This document shows positions 24,750 through 32,122 of a DNA stretch of 42,019 bases, piece after piece. Where the stretch lies: positions 1 to 42,019 of the forward strand of contig JAJYPO010000001.1 of assembly GCA_021795275.1 (NCBI GenBank), read 5' to 3'. The DNA is from Nitrospirota bacterium (GTDB lineage Bacteria > Nitrospirota_A > Leptospirillia > Leptospirillales > Leptospirillaceae). Below the pieces are notes generated by a model. That model was not told the origin of the DNA. It did no database searches and saw nothing but the letters and a program-made list of their open reading frames with translations. Each line of letters opens with the position of its first letter. The first letter of the stretch is position 1. The position numbers and the translations under genes are program-made.

Positions 24750-24905
24750 ATGTCTGACCCTTTCGATCCGGAAGATCCCAATCGAAAACCTGATGATATC
24801 CGAGTCCCGTTGTTGTGGATCCTGTTGCCGGTAATCATCGTCTTTCTCGGCATCATCGGAATGACTCTCTACCACCTAAGGAACATGGACTTTTTGCGAC
24901 AATAA
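24750..24905 (+). CDS. 51-residue single-span membrane peptide
   Basis: The peptide begins with a very acidic and basic hydrophilic part (MSDPFDPEDPNRKPDD), followed by one membrane segment (VPLLWILLPVIIVFLGIIG) and a short tail (YHLRNMDFLRQ). The ATG at 24750 follows GGAGG at 4 bases. The 16-base gap to the degenerate GGDEF gene indicates one operon, so it may anchor or partner that protein. No family is recognised. Confidence 0.7.
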   Translation: MSDPFDPEDPNRKPDDIRVPLLWILLPVIIVFLGIIGMTLYHLRNMDFLRQ

Positions 24906-24932
24906 TCCTGAAAGAAGGGCCGTAGGAATTTA

Positions 24933-25802
24933 TCAAGAATGATTTTTGAGCCTGTCCAGAAAATCCCTCGAGAAATTTCCTGTCATCACCTCTTCAACCG
25001 GACCCTCCATGCGCAGGTCACCCTTTTCTCCCACTTCGACCAGAAGAGTCCCTCCCGGCATCCGGACTGTTACGGGACTTTTGACCTTTCCTAAAAAGAC
25101 GGCACAGGAAGCTGCCGCACAGGAACTGCTGCCAGAGGCCTGCGTATAACCGGCGCCCCTTTCCCAGATCCTGATCTCAATCTCGTTCGGTCCGGCAACG
25201 CGGACCATCTGAGTATTGATCCTTCTCGGAAATAGCGGGTGATGCTCGATCATTGTCCCGTACTCACGGATGAAGGGTTCATCAATTTTTTCCACAAAGA
25301 AGACAAAGTGGGGATTGCCGACGGAGACCGCCGATCCCGTGACAGTGGCCTTCCCATCAAGAGGGATTGCCTCCTCGATCAGGGGCATATTCCTTCCCTT
25401 GATCCCTACAACAGCTGGATCAAAGGTGTAGGTCCCCATCTCGACCAGAACGGATGACACCCGGCCTGACTGGTCTGTGCGAAGGGTGGAACGGACACGC
25501 CCTCCCGCCGTATCAATCAGAAACTCCTTTTCTTTTGCAAATCCATACTCGTACAGAAATTTAGAGAATATTCGAAGTCCATTTCCGCTCTTCTCGGCTT
25601 CCGAACCGTCAGGATTGAATATTCTGAGCCCGAATGGAGGAGTATCCTTTTCGAGCAAAAGGATACCATCCGATCCGACTCCGTAGTTCCTGTCGCAGAG
25701 AAGTCGGATATTGTTCACTGTCAATGACGGGGTTCTTTCGTCCTTGAGCATGATGATGTAATCATTGCCTAATCCGTGGCTTTTTACGAAATCCCAATTC
25801 AT
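24933..25802 (-). CDS. dapF: DapF-family epimerase with both catalytic cysteines replaced by serine
   Basis: By fold this is diaminopimelate epimerase, which converts LL- to meso-diaminopimelate for lysine and peptidoglycan. The 289 residues show FVKSHGLGNDYI, NYGVGSDGIL, NPDGSEAEKSGNGLRIF and IWERGAGYTQASGSSSCAAA. In known DapF the two acid-base cysteines stand in xCGNG and ACGTG; here S72 and S223 occupy those places. The normal cysteine-based racemisation should then be lost or strongly reduced. It may be a second, diverged paralogue or a separate clade. The ATG at 25802 is preferred to the TTG at 25805. It lies 14 bases after the TPR lipoprotein gene, in one operon. Confidence 0.85.
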   Translation of the reverse strand: MNWDFVKSHGLGNDYIIMLKDERTPSLTVNNIRLLCDRNYGVGSDGILLLEKDTPPFGLRIFNPDGSEAEKSGNGLRIFSKFLYEYGFAKEKEFLIDTAGGRVRSTLRTDQSGRVSSVLVEMGTYTFDPAVVGIKGRNMPLIEEAIPLDGKATVTGSAVSVGNPHFVFFVEKIDEPFIREYGTMIEHHPLFPRRINTQMVRVAGPNEIEIRIWERGAGYTQASGSSSCAAASCAVFLGKVKSPVTVRMPGGTLLVEVGEKGDLRMEGPVEEVMTGNFSRDFLDRLKNHS

Positions 25803-25816
25803 CAATGCGTCCTTTT

Positions 25817-26680
25817 TTACTTGAAATTCTTGTCCGCCCCGGAATCAATGCCACCGGGGGTTTCCCTGAGGATCTGCCAATCCTTGCGGGCCTGCCTGTT
25901 TTCAGGGTCGGTCGTCAAGGCCTTTTCCAGGTCTTTTCGGGCTTGAGGGTACAGATGGTGCCTGTATTCCTTTTCGGCCCGGGCCACGAGATCCCGAACC
26001 TGGTTCTTCACCTGATCGCGGACACGGATGGCCAGCTCGTCGTTTCTATGGTAGGAAAGGGCCTTCCTGGCATGATCGAGAGCCAAAGCATAGCGATCTG
26101 ACATGTATTCGCTTTCGGAAAGTTTTCCGTAGGCCCATCCGATCGTCGGATCGATCGACGTGTCGCTTGGATTATGGGCTTTCAGTCCGAGCAACTTCTG
26201 CAGAAGCTCGCCCCAGTCCTGACTGACCTGTCCTGAGACAATAACACGAGCTTTGGTCTTTTCCACTTCGGAACGAAGAACCAGGTCGTCCGGGGTAAAA
26301 GTCCGGGCGGTCTCAAGCGCAGCAAGAGCTCCCCTCAGACGACCTGCCTTGCGACGCTCTCTGGCGACTCCCATGTAATAGGAAGCTCCCATAAGGCGGA
26401 TACTCTTTTGATCCTTCCGGAGAAGACTCTGATTATCGGCGGAGAGTGTCCGGTCCTTTTCCCATCTCTCGACCCAGGCCAAAGCTTTCCGGAAGTGATT
26501 GTCCCGGAGAAGAGCCTTCAACTGTGGGTAATCTTTTCGAAACATGAGGTCGGAGGATGAGCGATTCCCATGACGATCAAGGAACGTATTGAAAAAGGGG
26601 CCAGATGAACATCCCGAAAAAACAGTCAGGAGACATCCAGCAACCATGAGCAGAATCCCTCTGCCGATACTCTTCCCCAT
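25817..26680 (-). CDS. TPR-repeat lipoprotein
   Basis: The 287-residue lipoprotein has a signal ending in the lipobox LTVFSGC, then helical repeats of the TPR type (ASYYMGVARERRKAGRLRGALAALETAR, YALALDHARKALSYHRNDELA, HLYPQARKDLEKALTTDPENRQA). It probably sits in the inner or outer membrane facing the periplasm and scaffolds an envelope complex; no target is known. The start at 26680 is set by AAGGAGG four bases upstream; an ATG at 26695 overlaps that site. It lies between the MDR dehydrogenase and dapF genes, with gaps of 33 and 14 bases. Confidence 0.78.
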   Translation of the reverse strand: MGKSIGRGILLMVAGCLLTVFSGCSSGPFFNTFLDRHGNRSSSDLMFRKDYPQLKALLRDNHFRKALAWVERWEKDRTLSADNQSLLRKDQKSIRLMGASYYMGVARERRKAGRLRGALAALETARTFTPDDLVLRSEVEKTKARVIVSGQVSQDWGELLQKLLGLKAHNPSDTSIDPTIGWAYGKLSESEYMSDRYALALDHARKALSYHRNDELAIRVRDQVKNQVRDLVARAEKEYRHHLYPQARKDLEKALTTDPENRQARKDWQILRETPGGIDSGADKNFK

Positions 26681-26713
26681 CACGCCTCCTTGCATCCGTT
26701 TCGTCTATATCAT

Positions 26714-27760
26714 CTATTGCCAGACAAAGCCGAGTTTACCGACAAAATCGCGTTCCGACATCCGGCGGTAGGCATTCTGGAGAGGGGCGATCGAAGTGAG
26801 TGGACCAACATCGGTCACAATGGGGCGGATATCGCCATGAGACACCCAATTCAGCATGGCAAGAATGTCAGAGCGATGAGCGAGATAGACTCCATGGAGG
26901 GAAAGCTGTCGGCCGAAAAGTTCACGGGTCGGGAATTGGGTCGGGGAGCCAGTTGTTTCGCCGACAACGACTGCCCGACCCCCCTTGCGAAGAAGGGGAA
27001 GGATCCGGGGAATGGTTGCTCCTCCAACGGTATCCAGGACTCCATCAAAAGGCTTTCCAGAAAGTCTCATCACAGTTTCAGGCCAATCCTGTGATTCGTG
27101 GGAGACCAGGGGGATATCCATGGATCGGGCAAGAACCGTCTTTTTTTTCTCCGGTCCATAGGTCCCGTAAACCTCGAGCTTGAGAGCAAGCCCCAGCAAA
27201 CAGGCCAAATGACCGACGCCTCCACTCGCACCGACAACAAGCCATCGCTCTCCGGCCTGGGCTCCCCCCCTGATGACCAATCCTTGGTGGGCTGTCGCTC
27301 CGGCTAAAGTGACAGCCGATGCCAAAAGGGGAGAGACGGAGGGAGGAACAGGCAAAAGACGGGTCGCCGGGAGAGAGACATATTCAGAAAAAACCCCGGG
27401 AAGATGGCCCCCGAGAACACGGTAGGAGGGGCAGAGGGATTCCGAACCGCTCCGGCAAAGTTCGCAAACCAGGCAACCCTGACCCGGGGAGAGGGCGACA
27501 GAATCTCCAACCTTAAGAGAAAAATCGGGACCAACACCTTCACCGATGAAATCCACGACACCAACCCCTTCGGAGCCCATCACATGGGGAAGGGTGACCG
27601 AATAGGCTGGAGAGCCGGAAAGGACCCATAGATCGATATGATTGAGAGTGTGTGCCTTCATCCTGACCCTGACCTCTCCTCGCGAAGGAATGGGAACGGC
27701 CTGTTCGTCCAGGATGAGCGAATCGATGTTTTTACCGTTTGCAAGAAGGACAGTCCTCAC
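26714..27760 (-). CDS. Zinc-type MDR alcohol dehydrogenase / quinone oxidoreductase family
   Basis: The 348-residue medium-chain dehydrogenase/reductase has a GroES-like domain with four structural-zinc cysteines in GCLVCELCRSGSESLC and a Rossmann domain with VVGASGGVGHLAC. The classical catalytic zinc ligands are missing: N-H stands for the first cysteine (LNHIDLWVLSG) and GSEG for the GHE motif. It therefore resembles the LNHLDLWVR subgroup of quinone oxidoreductase-like enzymes rather than true zinc alcohol dehydrogenases. Its substrate is unknown. The GTG at 27760 follows GGAG at 7 bases. It heads the small operon with the TPR lipoprotein and dapF. Confidence 0.82.
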   Translation of the reverse strand: MRTVLLANGKNIDSLILDEQAVPIPSRGEVRVRMKAHTLNHIDLWVLSGSPAYSVTLPHVMGSEGVGVVDFIGEGVGPDFSLKVGDSVALSPGQGCLVCELCRSGSESLCPSYRVLGGHLPGVFSEYVSLPATRLLPVPPSVSPLLASAVTLAGATAHQGLVIRGGAQAGERWLVVGASGGVGHLACLLGLALKLEVYGTYGPEKKKTVLARSMDIPLVSHESQDWPETVMRLSGKPFDGVLDTVGGATIPRILPLLRKGGRAVVVGETTGSPTQFPTRELFGRQLSLHGVYLAHRSDILAMLNWVSHGDIRPIVTDVGPLTSIAPLQNAYRRMSERDFVGKLGFVWQ

Positions 27761-28277
27761 GCCAAGGCTCCAATCATCAGTCTGTTTCCGATACAATCCC
27801 TGCCCCCACCGCATGAGTTCCAGAGGGAATGTCCCAAACCGGCGTCCTTCCTGAAGTGAATGAACAGGATCTCCATGTCTTCCGCAAGGGAGAGACTCCG
27901 TTTCATTTGCGTGATCATGGCTCCCGGACTGATCTCGGGCATTTTAAAGCTGAACCGGCAATACGAGAGCAAGCTGAACCGACAAGGTTTTCAGAGCTCC
28001 CTAGAAGGATCGGGAGACACATCACCCTCTCCCTTTGACCGTCGACGGAAGGTGAGGGAGACGGTCAAAAGAAAGGTCCGAGAATAGAGGGGAAGCGCCA
28101 TGGGAAATTCCGGACCCGACTTTTTAAACAACCTTCTTCGACACATAGGACCTCGAAGATCCTATGGCAAAAAAAAGATAATCCTCCAGGCTTCTATAGA
28201 GAGGGCTTGCAAGATGGGGAAGGACCGGGACCCGTCTCAGTCCGAGCCCTGACCACCCAGGATGAGGACTGTCGAAT
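27761..28277. other. 517-base intergenic stretch without a convincing gene
   Basis: Two short inverted repeats are present: TTTGACCGT (28034-28042) with ACGGTCAAA (28061-28069), and CATAGGA (28144-28150) with TCCTATG (28160-28166) followed by an A tract. A minus-strand frame ending GTGA over the start of the MDR gene (61 codons, no ribosome site) and a plus-strand frame of 50 codons at 28100-28252 (with GAGGGG upstream but rare codons) were seen. Neither is supported enough to call. The stretch probably holds the MDR promoter and the dksA 3' end. Confidence 0.4.
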
Positions 28278-28643
28278 TCACCGCCGGATCTTTTCGGCGC
28301 GTTCTTCTTCTTCGAGCAATGTCTTGCAGGATATGCAGAAAGTCGTCACCGGACGGGCGAGCATCCGCTTTTCCTCGATCTCTTCCCCGCACCGTTCGCA
28401 GATCCCGAAAGATCCTGTTTCAATTCTTTCCAGAGCTTGATCGATCTTCCGAAGCAGCTTTTTTTCGCGTTCCTTGAGACGATAGGAAAAGCCCTGGGAC
28501 TCTTCAATGGAGGCCAGGTCTGACGGATCCGGAAAAAGCTGGACTCCTTTTTCCACTGTTGACTGAAGGACCTTCTCAGCCCCGGCAATAATTTCTCTCC
28601 TCTGCTGCTGAAGAATTTCCCGCGCTTTTTCGAAGTTTTCCAT
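28278..28643 (-). CDS. DksA/TraR-family zinc-finger transcription factor
   Basis: The 121-residue protein has a coiled-coil N-terminal part whose tip carries DPSDLA (D39, D42, A44), the DxxDxA motif that reaches into the RNA polymerase secondary channel. The C-terminal four-cysteine zinc finger is C82-x2-C85 (CERC) and C103-x2-C106 (CISC). These are the hallmarks of DksA-type proteins that act with ppGpp on rRNA and amino-acid promoters. It is shorter than E. coli DksA and closer in length to YocK-like or short DksA forms. The ATG at 28643 follows AAGGA. It is monocistronic. Confidence 0.88.
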   Translation of the reverse strand: MENFEKAREILQQQRREIIAGAEKVLQSTVEKGVQLFPDPSDLASIEESQGFSYRLKEREKKLLRKIDQALERIETGSFGICERCGEEIEEKRMLARPVTTFCISCKTLLEEEERAEKIRR

Positions 28644-28865
28644 AAGATCCTTTCAACAATGACAACCGCCCCGGGCTTTCAAAGGCAGGCACCGGAGAAA
28701 TACCCAGGGAGATTTGGCAGCCTCCCCGAAAAAATAACCTTGCAGGGATTTTAGCAGACTCGCCCGCCAGTTTGCATCCATCCCGCTGGAGATCCTCCCC
28801 CCTCAATCTCTGTCCTATTCCCGTCCATTTGTTATCATGATGTCAGCCCAGAAATCCAAGACACC

Positions 28866-28894
28866 TTGAATTTTCCCTATTATTCTGATAGATT
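28866..28894 (+). promoter_or_regulatory. Promoter of tRNA-Ser(CGA)
   Basis: TTGAAT and TAGATT are separated by 17 bases; the predicted start is near 28901, about 20 bases before the tRNA. The following sigma54-activator gene may be read from the same promoter. Confidence 0.55.
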
Positions 28895-28921
28895 TGAGCC
28901 TATCGGAAAAACATTTCATCT

Positions 28922-29011
28922 GGAGAGATGGCCGAGAGGCTGAAGGCGGTTGACTCGAAATCAACTCTGGGGGGAACTCCAGCGGGGGTTCAAATCCCTC
29001 TCTCTCCGCCA
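28922..29011 (+). tRNA. tRNA-Ser (anticodon CGA)
   Basis: The acceptor stem GGAGAGA pairs with TCTCTCC, followed by G and encoded CCA. The anticodon loop CTCGAAA gives CGA, reading UCG. The long variable arm (CTCTGGGGGGAACTCCAG region) is typical of class II serine tRNAs, and the T arm GGGGGTTCAAATCCCTC is intact. A sigma54-activator gene starts 48 bases downstream. Confidence 0.97.
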
Positions 29012-29058
29012 ATCCCCTTCCCTAGGGCCTGCAGTGACTCACAGCCCCGGAGCCGACA

Positions 29059-30426
29059 TTGTCCAGCAAACAGGACGCCCTTTACAGACTACTGTCCAGC
29101 CAAATCGCGGACTCCACCAATTCGGCCTTTCTGCTGATCGGAACAGACTACCGGATCCAATGGATTTCGGAGCCCGCCCGAAAACTCCTCTTCAAGGGAG
29201 AGGAGCACATTGAAGGCATTGCCTGTACCCATGGCCTCCGGGGAAAGGTCTGTTCAGCTGAATGTGTTGCGGTTGCCGGCCACCTTTCCGGAGAAACCAC
29301 CCCCTTCGGTCCATCCTGCCTGAAAGAGACCTTAGGTGACTTCAGCATCAGGAACTGTCTTCTGGAGTCGGAGGAAAAGACTGTCGGGCTTCTGAAGCAG
29401 GTGATACCCTCCGATTCATCCTCCAGTGTGGCCAAACCGGCGCCTATCGAATCCAGGGGCTCCTGGCATGCCGCCCTCGCACCCAATCTTTCCCGAATTG
29501 CCGATACCACCATCCCCATTCTGCTCGTCGGAGAAACAGGAACAGGCAAAGAGGTCCTCGCACAGAGAATTCACGAAATGAGCCCGCGCCACAACAACCC
29601 TTTCATCGTGCTCGATCTTTCTGTCATTCCTGAGACCCTTGTCGACGATGCTCTTTTTGGTCATACGCGAGGAGCCTTCACCGGCGCCACCTCCGACTAT
29701 ACGGGCAAACTTCTCCAGGCGGACGGCGGAACCCTTCTCCTAGACGAGCTTGAAAACATTCCCCTTTCCATTCAGGCCAAGCTTCTCAGATTTCTCGAAA
29801 CCGGCATCGTCGAACGGATCGGACAGACCAAAAAGCACACAATCGATGTCCGGATTATTGCCGCCACAAATGTCAGCCCTGAAGAACTTCTCTCATCGGG
29901 ACGACTCAGGGAAGATCTTTTCTACCGTCTCAGGGGGATGACCATCCTGCTCCCTCCACTCAGGGAGCGCCAGGAGGAAATTCCTCTTCTGATCCAAACT
30001 TTTCGGGGAACCTGGTCTGCCCGTCACGGACGAAAGGCCCCCACATTTTCGCCGGCCCTCATCGAGCGATTTTGCAGCTATCCTTTCCCGGGAAACATTC
30101 GGGAACTCAAACATCTCGTCGACCTTTGCCTGAGCCTCTCCCTCGATCAGACGGTCACCGAAGACAATCTGCCGGAACCTGTCCGGGAGATCCTGGTCAA
30201 GAACGGTCAGAAAGGGCTTTCCCTGAACGAACCCGCCAGCCCGGGAGCCTCCAAGAATGTCGAGGAGGCCATCGCGGCTGTGGAAAAGGACATGATCCAG
30301 AGAGTTCTCGCACAGCATCGCGGTCGGGTTTCCGATGCAGCAAACTCGCTCTCCATGAGCCGGATCACCCTTTGGAGAAAGATGAAGAAATATAATCTGG
30401 ACCGCCGAAGGACGTTTCCTTCCTGA
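29059..30426 (+). CDS. sigma54-dependent activator with N-terminal PAS-like cysteine-rich sensor domain
   Basis: This 455-residue activator has an N-terminal PAS-like sensor (about 10-115), an AAA+ domain with Walker A GETGTGKE at 158-165, an intact GAFTGA at 205-210, Walker B TLLLDELENI, and a C-terminal Fis-type helix-turn-helix (RVSDAANSLSMSRITLWRKM). The sensor has five cysteines: C56, C65 and C69 (ACTHGLRGKVCSAEC) plus C87 and C100. These could bind a metal or iron-sulfur centre or sense redox state. There is no receiver aspartate. The start is TTG at 29059 with GGAG at 6 bases. A sigma54-type promoter and a 37-residue membrane peptide lie just downstream and are likely targets. Confidence 0.85.
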   Translation: MSSKQDALYRLLSSQIADSTNSAFLLIGTDYRIQWISEPARKLLFKGEEHIEGIACTHGLRGKVCSAECVAVAGHLSGETTPFGPSCLKETLGDFSIRNCLLESEEKTVGLLKQVIPSDSSSSVAKPAPIESRGSWHAALAPNLSRIADTTIPILLVGETGTGKEVLAQRIHEMSPRHNNPFIVLDLSVIPETLVDDALFGHTRGAFTGATSDYTGKLLQADGGTLLLDELENIPLSIQAKLLRFLETGIVERIGQTKKHTIDVRIIAATNVSPEELLSSGRLREDLFYRLRGMTILLPPLRERQEEIPLLIQTFRGTWSARHGRKAPTFSPALIERFCSYPFPGNIRELKHLVDLCLSLSLDQTVTEDNLPEPVREILVKNGQKGLSLNEPASPGASKNVEEAIAAVEKDMIQRVLAQHRGRVSDAANSLSMSRITLWRKMKKYNLDRRRTFPS

Positions 30427-30495
30427 AACCCCTTCTTAGGCTTTTTCCGATTTCCTGTCTCCCCAAAGAAACATCCCCTCTCCGGCCCTTCCAAG

Positions 30496-30515
30496 GACAT
30501 TTTCAAGACATTTTC
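30496..30515 (+). repeat. Direct repeats GACATTTTC at 11-base period
   Basis: GACATTTTC occurs at 30496-30504 and 30507-30515, one helical turn apart, about 55-70 bases upstream of the sigma54 -24 element. Such same-face direct repeats can be activator sites. No binding protein is known. Confidence 0.35.
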
Positions 30516-30566
30516 TAAGACTTCATCGGCAAAAGCTATTTCCATTCAATGCATAGCCAGCCCGCT

Positions 30567-30582
30567 TGGCATGATTCTTGAT
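30567..30582 (+). promoter_or_regulatory. sigma54-type promoter upstream of the 37-residue peptide
   Basis: TGGCATGATTCTTGAT matches the sigma54 consensus with correct spacing: the -24 element has one change (T for C), and the -12 element is TTGAT instead of TTGCA/T. It lies 80 bases before the small ORF and 140 bases after the sigma54-activator gene. Match and context suggest a real site, but the changed -12 GC lowers certainty. Confidence 0.5.
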
Positions 30583-30661
30583 TAATAGGAAAAAGCCTTG
30601 GAGATTTGTATTGAGCCCTTCCGAGGAAAGCGTTATTCATGATCAAAAAGAGGAGAGAAAA

Positions 30662-30775
30662 ATGAATGGAGCAAAAAACCTCACATTTGTGATTCTGGCC
30701 GCATTCCCCTTTCTTCTCATGGCCGTTTTTGAAAAAATCGACCATGCCCTGAAAGGCGGCCTCGGCGGGTTCTGA
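30662..30775 (+). CDS. 37-residue hydrophobic membrane peptide
   Basis: The peptide has a single hydrophobic span (LTFVILAAFPFLLMAVFEKI) with a short polar N-terminus MNGAKN and a Gly-rich tail KGGLGGF. The ATG at 30662 follows AGGAG at 6 bases. Its own sigma54-type promoter lies upstream. No family is recognised; size and shape recall small stress or oxidase-subunit peptides. It may be the output of the adjacent PAS/sigma54 activator. Confidence 0.6.
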   Translation: MNGAKNLTFVILAAFPFLLMAVFEKIDHALKGGLGGF

Positions 30776-30784
30776 GTTTTTTGC

Positions 30785-31294
30785 TCAGTCCCCTTGGGAA
30801 GGAGAAGGAAGGACTCCCGTTTCGGGTTCCTTCGGTTCTTCTTCCCTTTTTTTCCGGAAGAAATCCTGCAAAAGACCTCCTGATTCCTCCTCGAGAAGCC
30901 CTGGAACAACCCTGATTTTATGATAGAGTCTGGGATCGTTGTGAAGGTCGTACAGGGATCCGAGCACGCCACGTCGCGGTTCCCGAGCTCCAAAGACAAG
31001 CCGGGAAATCCGGGCTTCGAGCATGGCCCCGAAACACATGAAACAGGGTTCAAGTGTCACATAGAGGGTTGCCCCCGACAGACGGTAGTTTCCAGTTCTG
31101 GAAGCGGCAATCCGGATGGCCATCATCTCGGCATGGGCCGTCGGATCGTTCAGGATCCGTCCCCGGTTCCACCCTTCTCCCAGGATTTCTTCACCGGCAA
31201 GAAGGACTGCCCCCACAGGAACATCTCCCTCCTCCATGGCTCTCCAGGCAAGTCTTAGAGCCCTGTTCATGTAATAGGCATCCCTTTCGGTCAT
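30785..31294 (-). CDS. tadA: tRNA-specific adenosine deaminase TadA
   Basis: TadA deaminates A34 of tRNA-Arg(ACG) to inosine. The 169 residues carry the zinc and proton-transfer residues H54-A-E56 in TAHAEMMAI and PCFMC (C84, C87). The core DVPVGAVLL and TLYVTLEPC are typical. The C-terminus (about 150-169) is a charged, Pro-rich tail not found in short TadA forms. The ATG overlaps the stop of the SDR gene (ATGA), with no own ribosome site, so translation depends on that gene. Confidence 0.93.
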   Translation of the reverse strand: MTERDAYYMNRALRLAWRAMEEGDVPVGAVLLAGEEILGEGWNRGRILNDPTAHAEMMAIRIAASRTGNYRLSGATLYVTLEPCFMCFGAMLEARISRLVFGAREPRRGVLGSLYDLHNDPRLYHKIRVVPGLLEEESGGLLQDFFRKKREEEPKEPETGVLPSPSQGD

Positions 31295-32046
31295 GGCAAG
31301 GAGGGCTTCCGAAAAACCCGGTCAACGCGGGCCTGGTCGAGAGGCCGCAGAAGGAGACTGTCCACGTTCACGTGAGGCGGGCGGGTCACCACCCAGGAGA
31401 CCGCTTCTGCCACGTCCTCAGCCGACAGGGGGGTCATACCTTCGTAAACCTTTTTTGCCTTTTCCGTATCGCCGTTAAAACGGACAAGGGAAAATTCGGT
31501 GTTGACAAGGCCCGGATCTATTTCCGTAATCCGGACTGGCTTGCCGAGCCATTCGAGGCGGAGCGTTTCCGTAATGGCGCGAACAGCGTGCTTGGCGGCC
31601 GTGTATCCCGCTCCCCCAGCATAGGTTTCAAGGGCTGCCACAGAGCCGATATTGACGAGGTGTCCCAGACCACTTTTGCAAAGCCTCGGGAAAAGGGCCC
31701 TGGACATCCTGGCAGTCCCCAGAACATTGCTCTGGTACATATCAAGCCACCCCGTCTCATCCATCTCCAGAACGGGATCAAGACCCAAGGCCCCGCCGGC
31801 GTTGTTGACGAGAACATGCACCCTTTCGGGAAGACGGGAGACAAAAGCATTGACTGACTCCGAGCTCCGCACATCGAGCTCAAAAGGAATCATCCCCGTC
31901 TCCCTGGAGAGCCGTTCAAGGCGGTCATTGCGTCTTGCCCCTCCATAGACCTGGAATCCCGCCTTGACAAGACCCCTGACTGTTTCCGCCCCGATTCCGG
32001 ATGAAGCCCCTGTCACAACGGCAATTTTCAATTCATTGTTTTTCAT
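31291..32046 (-). CDS. Short-chain dehydrogenase/reductase (SDR)
   Basis: The 251-residue classical SDR has the cofactor motif TGASSGIG at 12-19, NNAG at 81-84, and the catalytic S135, Y148 and K152 (Y-x3-K). Arg in GGARRNDRLE after the second strand suggests NADP preference. The C-terminal PHVNVDSLLLRPLDQ is like YdfG-type serine/3-hydroxy acid dehydrogenases, but the substrate is not certain. The ATG at 32046 is preferred over an upstream extended frame that overlaps the divergent TPR gene. It precedes and overlaps tadA. Confidence 0.87.
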   Translation of the reverse strand: MKNNELKIAVVTGASSGIGAETVRGLVKAGFQVYGGARRNDRLERLSRETGMIPFELDVRSSESVNAFVSRLPERVHVLVNNAGGALGLDPVLEMDETGWLDMYQSNVLGTARMSRALFPRLCKSGLGHLVNIGSVAALETYAGGAGYTAAKHAVRAITETLRLEWLGKPVRITEIDPGLVNTEFSLVRFNGDTEKAKKVYEGMTPLSAEDVAEAVSWVVTRPPHVNVDSLLLRPLDQARVDRVFRKPSLP

Positions 32047-32122
32047 TTCCCGATCCGGTCTCCCTGTTGGGCTGGCAAGGATCACTCTTGCCGATTTTCT
32101 CCGCACTTCCCATAATGGAGGT

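Noticed and set aside
28100..28252. 50-codon plus-strand frame with GAGGGG upstream
   Set aside because: Uses rare codons unlike the neighbours, lies over a hairpin, and has no recognisable feature; kept only as a remark in the gap entry.
30772..30788. CTGAG/CTCAG hairpin with T-rich loop at the end of the 37-residue peptide gene
   Set aside because: The T run lies inside the loop, not after the stem, so it is not a standard terminator.
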